NCBI GenBank assembly: GCA_020636435.1 | Contig: JACJXX010000001.1 | Location: forward strand, 4,543,001-4,607,000 | Length of the DNA stretch: 64,000 nt | Reading direction: 5' to 3' | From: Lewinellaceae bacterium | GTDB lineage: Bacteria > Bacteroidota > Bacteroidia > Chitinophagales > Saprospiraceae | Part shown: positions 41,792 to 48,782 of the stretch, piece after piece | Position numbering within the stretch: position 1 is the first letter of the stretch | How the letters are laid out: every line of letters begins with the position of its first letter | Notes under the pieces: generated by a model | Told to the model about the DNA's origin: nothing | What the model saw: the letters and a program-made list of their open reading frames with translations, nothing else | Database searches by the model: none | Translations under genes and position numbers: made by a program

Positions 41792-43195
41792 CTACAATTC
41801 ATACTCCTGGCCCAATTCAGGGATTTCTACGCCCTGAAACCCCTTCTCCTGCAGCAAGTTCCTGAACGCCTCCTGCCGGTCGAGCGTACCGTGCACCAGG
41901 AAGAGTTTCTTTAGCCTGCCCTTTTGATTTTCTACAAAGCCGGCCAGTTCATTGCGGTCGGCATGAGCAGAGAAGGAATCCATCACTTCTATTTCTGCTT
42001 TCACGATCTTTTCTTCTCCAAATACCCTGAGCTGTTTTGCGCCATCGCGCAGGGTGCCCCCGGGCGTGCCCGGAGCACAGTATCCCACAATGAGAAAAGT
42101 ATTGCGGGCATTCTCAATATTGTGAAAAAGATGGTGTTTTACCCGGCCAGCGTTCATCATGCCGGAGGAGCTTATGATGATGCAAGGCTCGTTGGAATGG
42201 TTGAGTGCCTTGGATTCTTCTGCTTTTCGAAGGTAAGACAAGGAGTTGAACCCAAAGGGGTCCTCGTCGGTGAGCAGGTATTCGTTCAGTTGATTGTCGA
42301 AACACTCCGGATGCGAACCAAAGACCATGGTGGCGTTGACGGCCAGGGGGCTGTCTACATAAACGGGGATGCGCGGTAGCCGGCCGGCGCTCTCCAATTG
42401 GTCGAGCATATAAACGACTTCCTGCGTACGCCCCACGCTGAATGCCGGAATGATGAGTTTGCCCTGTTTTTCGACACAGGTGTGCAGGATGATTTTCAGG
42501 AAACGCTCCAGCTCGTTGGGTGCGGCTTCGTGGTCGCGGTCGCCGTAGGTGGATTCACAAATGAGGTAATCGACCTCCGGCAGGGGAACGGGATCGCGGA
42601 GGATGGGTCGGTTGGGGCGCCCGACATCGCCGGTAAACCCGAACAGAATGGTTCGGCCCTTTTCTTTTATCCGCAGGGTGACGCTGGCGCTCCCCAGGAT
42701 ATGCCCGGCATCCTGAAAGAGGGCTTCTACATTTTCATGAATGCTAAACCAGCGGTCGTAACCATGGCCATCAAAGAGGTTCCAGGCCATTTCGGCATCG
42801 CGGGTGGTGTAGAGCGGTTCTTTCAGCCGGTCCTTATGGCCGCGCCGGAGCTGCCTCTTGTTGAAATATTTCACGTCCATCTCCTGGATCTTGGCGCTGT
42901 CCAGCAGCATGATCGCACAGAGGTTGCGCGTGGCGTGGGTGCAGTGGATATCTCCCTGGAATCCATCTCTCACCAGCTTGGGAATGCGGCCGCTGTGGTC
43001 GATGTGCGCATGAGAAAGGACCAGGCAACCGATCTCCGGAGGAGAAAAATACCAGTGTTCGTTGAACTCTGCCATATCATCGGAGCTTCCCTGATACAGG
43101 CCGCAGTCCAACAGGATTTTGAATCCATCTTCCAACGTAATGAGATGGGCGCTGCCGGTCACTTCGCGGGCAGCTCCACAGAATTGTAGCTTCAT
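41792..43195 (-). CDS. Beta-CASP metallo-beta-lactamase-fold RNase
   Basis: The 467-residue protein has the zinc motif SHAHIDHSG (about residues 59-67), further metal His/Asp residues, and a beta-CASP domain with CIIISSSGMMNAGRVKHH and DSFSAHADRNEL near the C-terminus, the pattern of archaeal and bacterial CPSF/Ysh1-like RNases. It should cut RNA in the cytoplasm. The ATG at 43195 is preferred to a TTG at 43204. Confidence 0.92.
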   Translation of the reverse strand: MKLQFCGAAREVTGSAHLITLEDGFKILLDCGLYQGSSDDMAEFNEHWYFSPPEIGCLVLSHAHIDHSGRIPKLVRDGFQGDIHCTHATRNLCAIMLLDSAKIQEMDVKYFNKRQLRRGHKDRLKEPLYTTRDAEMAWNLFDGHGYDRWFSIHENVEALFQDAGHILGSASVTLRIKEKGRTILFGFTGDVGRPNRPILRDPVPLPEVDYLICESTYGDRDHEAAPNELERFLKIILHTCVEKQGKLIIPAFSVGRTQEVVYMLDQLESAGRLPRIPVYVDSPLAVNATMVFGSHPECFDNQLNEYLLTDEDPFGFNSLSYLRKAEESKALNHSNEPCIIISSSGMMNAGRVKHHLFHNIENARNTFLIVGYCAPGTPGGTLRDGAKQLRVFGEEKIVKAEIEVMDSFSAHADRNELAGFVENQKGRLKKLFLVHGTLDRQEAFRNLLQEKGFQGVEIPELGQEYEL

Positions 43196-43228
43196 GGAAG
43201 ACAATATACTTACTTCAAAAGGTTTGAC

Positions 43229-43272
43229 AAAAAAAAAGCCACTTCGGCAAGAATATATTTTGCAGAAGTGGC
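43229..43272 (-). terminator. Rho-independent terminator of the ECF sigma operon
   Basis: Read on the minus strand, GCCACTTC-T-GCAA pairs with TTGC-C-GAAGTGGC (43238-43245 with 43265-43272 as outer arms) and is followed by nine T (43229-43237). It lies downstream of the DUF4097-like gene. Confidence 0.9.
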
Positions 43273-43326
43273 GGAAAACTTTCGTAAAATTGGATTAGTA
43301 TGAAGCCAAAGTTATTGCCGTAATGC

Positions 43327-44481
43327 TTATTCCTGGGCAACCCTCAGGGCGCCGTAGTTGACCCTCGCCCGTATGATGCGGGTTGCTTTGCCGGGGCCGA
43401 CATGCCCCCGGACCTCGTGATTGACGCCCGCTTCTCTTTCGTAAGTAATATTCAGAGAGCGGGGATAACGGATGCCTGCAAAATCTGCAATGGCATCTAT
43501 CTGATAGGAAGCGCCCTGTTCAACCCCCAGGCGGAAATCGGTGAAGTTGCCGGCAATGTTCACTGCGTTAAAGTTGCGGCCGATGGAAATCACTTTTACG
43601 CTACTGCTATCCACCTGCAGTTGCAGGCTTTTGTTGACCTTTTCAATGTAAAGCTCGGTAAGCGTGCTGCTTACGTCGACCTCTTCAGCCGTTTCGATTT
43701 CGATATTGTCAAACTCTCCTGTATTGACAAACCGGCCGACTTGCTCCAGTTCGTAGGTATCGTATTTAGACCGGCTTATTACCTCCTCCGCCCGTTCTAT
43801 CCAGATGCGCGAATACCGGCTATCGATATCTACCAGCCGGGCGTCTTCCACCCGCAGGCGGGCCTGTTGCAAAGAAGCTTTCAGGCGGCCGGCCTGCTCG
43901 ATGATGCCCATTCCGTGTTCGAGCAATATTTCAGCATCCATCTTCAACTGGCCTATCCTGAGGTTTCCATAGCGCACCTTGAGGCTTACCGGGCTTGCTA
44001 TATCGCCAATGTCCACATCTCCGTGCCGGTTTTCCACGACGAGCTTACAGTCGAATGGCATATAGGCTATGTAGGATATGGAATAATCCGCTTCCTCTTC
44101 GCCCCAAAACCACCATTCTTTCTTTTGTGGGAGAACCTCGGTTTCCGCCGAGGCATAATCCCGGCTTTCGCTGAATGCTATTTTGATGCGGTCGAAAACC
44201 CGCTGGGCGCTCGGTTCTCCCGAAGCCCGGACGATGATGTTGACTTCCAGCTTTATCCGCTGCTGGTTCCAGCCTTCTACCTTTACCCCGCCGTATTTAT
44301 TGCTCAGGGCAAGCGTTCCTTCCTTAGAAACAGCAAACTCCTTCTTGATCACTTTGGAGTATTCCTGGCAAACACCAGCCAGGAGGGGTTGGGCTAACAG
44401 GCTCCAGAACAATAGCATAAATACCCCGCTCCATAAACGCCGCCCTGATGCAAAGCAGCTCTTAAATGCTGGTTTCCTCAT
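43327..44481 (-). CDS. Exported DUF4097-like beta-helical protein
   Basis: The 384-residue protein has a signal peptide (SGVFMLLFWSLLAQPLLAG) and a repetitive beta-strand body (EFAVSKEGTLALSNKYGGVKVEGWNQQRIKLEVNI, NRHGDVDIGDI, RYGNLRIGQL), typical of DUF4097/putative auto-transporter adhesin head-like domains. It is the third gene of an ECF sigma cassette and overlaps the preceding gene by 20 bases. Its role may be envelope sensing or simply an output of the sigma factor. Confidence 0.78.
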   Translation of the reverse strand: MRKPAFKSCFASGRRLWSGVFMLLFWSLLAQPLLAGVCQEYSKVIKKEFAVSKEGTLALSNKYGGVKVEGWNQQRIKLEVNIIVRASGEPSAQRVFDRIKIAFSESRDYASAETEVLPQKKEWWFWGEEEADYSISYIAYMPFDCKLVVENRHGDVDIGDIASPVSLKVRYGNLRIGQLKMDAEILLEHGMGIIEQAGRLKASLQQARLRVEDARLVDIDSRYSRIWIERAEEVISRSKYDTYELEQVGRFVNTGEFDNIEIETAEEVDVSSTLTELYIEKVNKSLQLQVDSSSVKVISIGRNFNAVNIAGNFTDFRLGVEQGASYQIDAIADFAGIRYPRSLNITYEREAGVNHEVRGHVGPGKATRIIRARVNYGALRVAQE

Positions 44482-45010
44482 TTTCTGCTGGTTTATCAAT
44501 CTCCGGGTTGGCATCATTCAGGCGGTCCAGGACGCGTTCCAGGATGGCCACTTTGGCCTGATAACTCTGGATCAAATCCTCCACGATCTCCTCTTCCTTT
44601 CCTTTGGGAGCGACGAGCAGTTCCTGGCGAAGCTCCTGCATCACTTTATCCAGCCGGGCCAGGTCTTTCTCCACGATATTGTCCCGCTGGTACGCCGCCA
44701 ATTGCTGGTACTTTTCCTGGATTTGATCCTTGTAATATGCTTCTGCTTCGGCGTATTCCGGCGCGATCCTTTCCAGAGAGGCGGTTTGCTGCATCTGGTT
44801 GCCGAAAAAGTATGCGCCAAGCAGCGCCCCGCAGGCCAGCAATGCCACTACGGCGGCGGCGGCCCGGCCTATTTTCCAGAAAGCCAGGCGCCGGGATTGA
44901 CGGCGGTCGAGCTCCTGGCTGATCTCGCCCCATACCTGCAGCTCAGGGACAGAGCGGTCGAAGGCATCGCGCTGATCGTGAATAAATTGCTCGAGATAGT
45001 CTCGTTGCAT
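44462..45010 (-). CDS. Single-pass membrane protein, probable anti-sigma factor
   Basis: The 182-residue protein (ATG at 45010; the GTG at 45034 is less likely) has an N-terminal cytoplasmic helical part (1-70), one membrane segment (IGRAAAAVVALLACGALLGAYFFG) and a periplasmic coiled coil. There is no zinc-finger HxxxCxxC motif. Position 33 bases behind an ECF sigma gene and the topology suggest an anti-sigma factor. Confidence 0.65.
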   Translation of the reverse strand: MQRDYLEQFIHDQRDAFDRSVPELQVWGEISQELDRRQSRRLAFWKIGRAAAAVVALLACGALLGAYFFGNQMQQTASLERIAPEYAEAEAYYKDQIQEKYQQLAAYQRDNIVEKDLARLDKVMQELRQELLVAPKGKEEEIVEDLIQSYQAKVAILERVLDRLNDANPEIDKPAENEETSI

Positions 45011-45042
45011 CGTACTACTATTTTTTGCAGGCACGGCGGCGC

Positions 45043-45657
45043 TTATTTCTCCGCTATGCCTAATTGATTTGATTCTAATAATTCTCTCAACTTTTTCCTG
45101 GCGCGGCTGTACTGCGATTTGGAAGTCGCTTCGGTAATCTCCAGGATGCCGGCTATTTCCTTATGGTCATAACCTTCGAACAGGTAGAGGCTGAATACCG
45201 CCCGGTATCCATCGGGAAGGCGTTGCATGGCCTTCTTGATCGAGTCTACATCGAGGCCCGGGGGCGGTTCTTCCTTTTCCTGCTCCGCCGCAGCCGGCAC
45301 TTCGGCGTGCCGCTCTTCCAATTCTTCAAAGAACAGGCGGTTGCGCTTGAGGTGGTTGATGCAATTGTTGACCGTGATGCGCTTGATCCACGCGCCTACC
45401 GACGACTGGTACCGGAAGGTATGGAGCTTGGAAAACACATCCACGAACGAGTTCTGCAACAAATCCTCTGCGTCCTGTTCGTTGCGGGCCATACGCAGGC
45501 ACACATTGTACATGGCTTTGGAATATAAGCGGTAGAGCTCAAACTGAGCCCTTCGGTTGCCACGCTTACATTTTTCGACGATGTCTCGGTGTGTGCTTGC
45601 GTAATCCAATTTTAGGTGATTGTATTCTTCAGCGGGTGATTTATTTATCGCATGCAT
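45043..45657 (-). CDS. ECF RNA polymerase sigma factor
   Basis: The 204-residue protein has region 2 (AQFELYRLYSKAMYNVCLRMARNEQDAEDLLQNSFVDVF) and region 4 (LPDGYRAVFSLYLFEGYDHKEIAGILEITEATSKSQYSRARKKLREL), separated by an acidic linker. It directs RNA polymerase to a small regulon. It heads a three-gene set with the membrane protein and the DUF4097-like protein. Confidence 0.93.
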   Translation of the reverse strand: MHAINKSPAEEYNHLKLDYASTHRDIVEKCKRGNRRAQFELYRLYSKAMYNVCLRMARNEQDAEDLLQNSFVDVFSKLHTFRYQSSVGAWIKRITVNNCINHLKRNRLFFEELEERHAEVPAAAEQEKEEPPPGLDVDSIKKAMQRLPDGYRAVFSLYLFEGYDHKEIAGILEITEATSKSQYSRARKKLRELLESNQLGIAEK

Positions 45658-45723
45658 GCTTTTTGGACTTCAGCTTCATCTACTAGGGACAGGCTGAGGG
45701 GGGGAAGGTTGCATGCTTTTACA

Positions 45724-45925
45724 GCCATTTTGAAATGGCTTTTATTGTTGCAGGGTTAAATTGCTGGATGGTTATATTGTCGGCTCTTCCAGATCTGTAT
45801 AACCATCCTGCCGCACAACCAGCGCCAACAATATAATCATCCAGCCATACAGCCATCCAACCATCCAACCATCCAACCATCCAACCATCCAGCCATCCAG
45901 CCATCCAGCCATCCAGCCATCCATT
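45724..45925. repeat. Hairpins and CCATCCAA-type 8-bp array
   Basis: GCCATTT-TG-AAATGGC (45724-45739) is a perfect small dyad. GCTGGATGGTTATATTGT (45763-45780) pairs with 45828-45845 with one mismatch in 18. From 45838 the right arm runs into about ten exact 8-bp units (CCAACCAT then CCAGCCAT) ending at 45925, seven bases before the TPR lipoprotein stop. The unit matches that at tsaB. Confidence 0.88.
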
Positions 45926-45932
45926 CCCCCTC

Positions 45933-46961
45933 TTACCCCGCCTCTTTCACCCGTTCCAGCCCCTCCAGCGCTTTTTCGTAGTTGGGCGCCATGCGCAGGG
46001 CCTGTTCATAATCCGTTTTAGCGGCGGCGGGATTGCCGAGCATTTCCTGGGTAAGGCCCCGGTAATAATAAGCCTGTATGAGGGTAGGAGAGGTTTTAAT
46101 GGCGATGTCGAACTGCTTGCGGGCCTGTTCAATGGAATCCATATCCATATAAATGAGGCCCGAATTGAAGTAGGCATCTTCGTATTGGGGGTCTACCCGG
46201 CTGATGCGGCGGTACATCTCGATGGCGCCCGTCAGGTCGCCGGTATCGCTGAGATAATCGGCCCGCGCGTGCAGGGCATTGATGTTTTCCGGCGCCACCC
46301 GGATGGCATTGTCGAAATAACGCAGGGCCAGCGGGTCGCCGATAGAAGCGTAGAGCTGGCCGAGGTTGATCCAGCCATCGACCAGATCGGAGTCGTATTC
46401 CACTGCCTTCTGGAAGCTGTTGATGGCCCGTATGGTGTCTCCCCGTTCTTTGAAATTCATGCCAAACATGAAAAAGGCCTCCGCATTCTGCGGATCCAGC
46501 TTCAAAACGCGGTCTATGATTTGCATCGACTCTTTGTACTGCTTGAGAAACAATTGAAACTCGCTCAGCTTGAGCAGGGTGGGAATGCGCTCCGGATAGA
46601 GCTCGGCGGCCTGCTCCATCGTCTTCAGGGCCCGGCGCGACTGGAAATAATCGAGGTATACATCTGCCAGCAGGTGAAGGTAGGCTACATTGGTGGAATC
46701 CAGGCTGAGCGCCTGGTTCAGGTCGCGGATGGCCTCGTCGAACCCATCGTTTTCGTAAAATAGGCGCCCGCGCTCGGCGTACAGCTGCGCATCGTTGGGA
46801 TTTTGCGCTATTTCCGCCGATAAGCCGTCGATGGCGGGGTTGCCGGTCGCCATCGCTGCCCCGTTATTCTGTTCCTGCCCGTCCTGGCTGCCGCCGCCGC
46901 AACCAATGGCGGTAAAAACCAAAGCAACGGACAACCCAATAATTCCAATTTTAGTTTTCAT
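45933..46961 (-). CDS. TPR lipoprotein
   Basis: The 342-residue protein has a lipoprotein signal (LVFTAIGCGGG) and about seven TPR units (residues 45-335; for example AQLYAERGRLFYENDGFDEAIRDLNQALSLDS). It probably scaffolds envelope proteins. The gene is flanked on both sides by 8-bp-period arrays. Confidence 0.88.
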   Translation of the reverse strand: MKTKIGIIGLSVALVFTAIGCGGGSQDGQEQNNGAAMATGNPAIDGLSAEIAQNPNDAQLYAERGRLFYENDGFDEAIRDLNQALSLDSTNVAYLHLLADVYLDYFQSRRALKTMEQAAELYPERIPTLLKLSEFQLFLKQYKESMQIIDRVLKLDPQNAEAFFMFGMNFKERGDTIRAINSFQKAVEYDSDLVDGWINLGQLYASIGDPLALRYFDNAIRVAPENINALHARADYLSDTGDLTGAIEMYRRISRVDPQYEDAYFNSGLIYMDMDSIEQARKQFDIAIKTSPTLIQAYYYRGLTQEMLGNPAAAKTDYEQALRMAPNYEKALEGLERVKEAG

Positions 46962-47018
46962 AACGTAAGTGATGTTTGTAACTGATATTGTGCGCGAAGA
47001 TACGGATTTTGCTTGTGG

Positions 47019-47066
47019 AGTGTATCAGTGTGGCAGTGTATCAGTGTATCGGTGTATCAGTGTAGT
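47019..47066. repeat. 8-bp-period array, AGTGTATC type
   Basis: Six exact 8-bp units (AGTGTATC, AGTGTGGC, AGTGTATC, AGTGTATC, GGTGTATC, AGTGTAGT) lie in the divergent promoter region between the TPR lipoprotein and the T9SS cargo gene, 35 bases before the latter. The unit matches the array at 36066-36173. Confidence 0.9.
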
Positions 47067-47101
47067 CAGTTGAACCATTTCAAACACTAACGTTAGATCT
47101 T

Positions 47102-48703
47102 ATGAAAATAGTAACAATCCTGGCCATTTTGTCGCCTTTCTTTCTCACGGCTCAGTCCTGGTCGTGGGTAACGCCGGTTGACGGGAGCGGAGGAGAAAGC
47201 TGCGCGGTACTGCAGGCGCTGGAAGGCGGCGGGCTGGTAGCCGGCGGCGCCTTTACCGGCAACCTGGCCGTTCAGGGCATAACAATCGAAGGGATGGGCA
47301 ACGACGACCTCTATCTGCTCCGGCTGGGCGCCGGCCAGGAGCTGGAATGGGCCCTGGCCGCCGGCAGCGCTCAGGACGATGAAACCACTGCCCTGGCCGA
47401 GCTGCCGGACGGCGACATCGCCTTTGCCGGCGCCTTCTGGTTTGGCATACAGCTCGGCGACACCCTGCTCAGCAGCGGGAGCACCGCCCGAAGCCTCTTT
47501 GTCGCCCGCCTCAGCCCGGAAGGGCAATTGCGCTGGGCGCGGAGCATTCCCGGGCAGGGGCTGAAAAACATCACCGGGCTGGTTGCCCGTTCCGACGGCA
47601 GCTTGGCCCTTACCGGCTACTTTGAACAAAACCTCGATCTCGACCCCTTTTTGCTGGATTCGGGCAGGGATGATGGCAGCACCTTCGCCTTCGTTGCTGC
47701 TCTAAACGGAGACGGAACCACCCTCTGGGCGCAGCAGGCCGGCCACAGCAATGATACGCGGGCCAATGCCATTGCCCTGTTGCCGGACGGTGGGCTGGCC
47801 ATCGGCGGTTTCTTCAACGACACCACCCGCTTTGAAGCCGAACAGTTTACCGCCAACACCTTCGACCCCGACGCTTTCATCGCCAGCTACGCCGCCGGCG
47901 GCGCTTTCCGCTGGGTCCGGAAAGCCGGCGGCGTGGTAGATGACGAAATCCGTGCCCTGGCCGCTGCCCCCGGCGGGAGCATCTACGCCACCGGCACCAT
48001 GATTGGGGTGATGGCCGTCAGCGAAGACATTGTGTTGCAAACGGCCTCGGGCAACCCCAATTTCTTTTTGCTTCAATACAGCTCTGATGGAGAACCCCTT
48101 TTCGGGCGCACCCTGGGCAATGCCCAAATTCAGCGGGGCCTGGCCATTGACGCCCGGGAAGGGCAGGTGGCCATCAGCGGCACGTTCACCGGCGATCTCG
48201 AACTGGATGGCTTGTCGATCAGCAGCGGGGGGGTGCCTCATGGCTTCGTTGCCGGTTTCAATGCGGCGGGCGAGGGGCGGTGGCTCATTTCTATACCGGC
48301 TGATGTAGCCCTGGTGGCCAGTTGCCTCGACATCGGGCCGGAGGGAGAAGTAATCGTGGGGGGCAGTTATGCTCAGATGGCCACTTTTGATGACGAGGTT
48401 CTCACAGCCATGGGCAGCACGGGAGGCTTCATCGGGCAGTTGAATCCGGCACTGACGCCGGTTGTAGAGCAGCCCATCAGAGAGCTTGGCGTGCAGATTT
48501 CCCCTAATCCGGGGAGTGGGCATTTCTATCTGAAGCCCAGAGGGTTGCCTTACAACATTCAGTTGTACGATGGGCTGGGGCGTTTGGTGGGGCGGTGGGA
48601 GGGGGTGGATGAGCTTCATTTGAACGGGCTGCCGAGTGGACTATATAACTTGGTGGTGAGGCGGGGGGATGAACGCCGGGTGTTGAGGGTGCAATTATAT
48701 TGA
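47102..48703 (+). CDS. T9SS-secreted beta-propeller-repeat protein
   Basis: The 533-residue protein has a signal peptide (MKIVTILAILSPFFLTA), a series of SBBP-like propeller blades (for example GDIAFAGAFWFGIQLGDTLLSSGSTARSLFVARLSPEG) and a T9SS type A sorting domain (last 75 residues, LGVQISPNPGSGHFYLKPRG to VLRVQLY). It should be secreted through the type IX system. A fragment resembling FIGQLNPALTP (coding around 48428-48465) recurs at 52475-52513. Confidence 0.9.
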   Translation: MKIVTILAILSPFFLTAQSWSWVTPVDGSGGESCAVLQALEGGGLVAGGAFTGNLAVQGITIEGMGNDDLYLLRLGAGQELEWALAAGSAQDDETTALAELPDGDIAFAGAFWFGIQLGDTLLSSGSTARSLFVARLSPEGQLRWARSIPGQGLKNITGLVARSDGSLALTGYFEQNLDLDPFLLDSGRDDGSTFAFVAALNGDGTTLWAQQAGHSNDTRANAIALLPDGGLAIGGFFNDTTRFEAEQFTANTFDPDAFIASYAAGGAFRWVRKAGGVVDDEIRALAAAPGGSIYATGTMIGVMAVSEDIVLQTASGNPNFFLLQYSSDGEPLFGRTLGNAQIQRGLAIDAREGQVAISGTFTGDLELDGLSISSGGVPHGFVAGFNAAGEGRWLISIPADVALVASCLDIGPEGEVIVGGSYAQMATFDDEVLTAMGSTGGFIGQLNPALTPVVEQPIRELGVQISPNPGSGHFYLKPRGLPYNIQLYDGLGRLVGRWEGVDELHLNGLPSGLYNLVVRRGDERRVLRVQLY

Positions 48704-48706
48704 TGG

Positions 48707-48763
48707 AGTCGAAGTCTGGAGACTTCGGCTAGCCGGAAATTTCGACTACGATTGAAGCATATC
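48707..48763. terminator. Nested hairpin between convergent genes
   Basis: CGAAGTCT (48710-48717) pairs perfectly with AGACTTCG (48720-48727), and AGTCGAA at 48707 can instead pair with TTCGACT near 48757. It lies between the T9SS cargo stop and the caspase-gene stop and can end both transcripts. Confidence 0.55.
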
Positions 48764-48782
48764 TCACCTGATTGAGGAAGCT

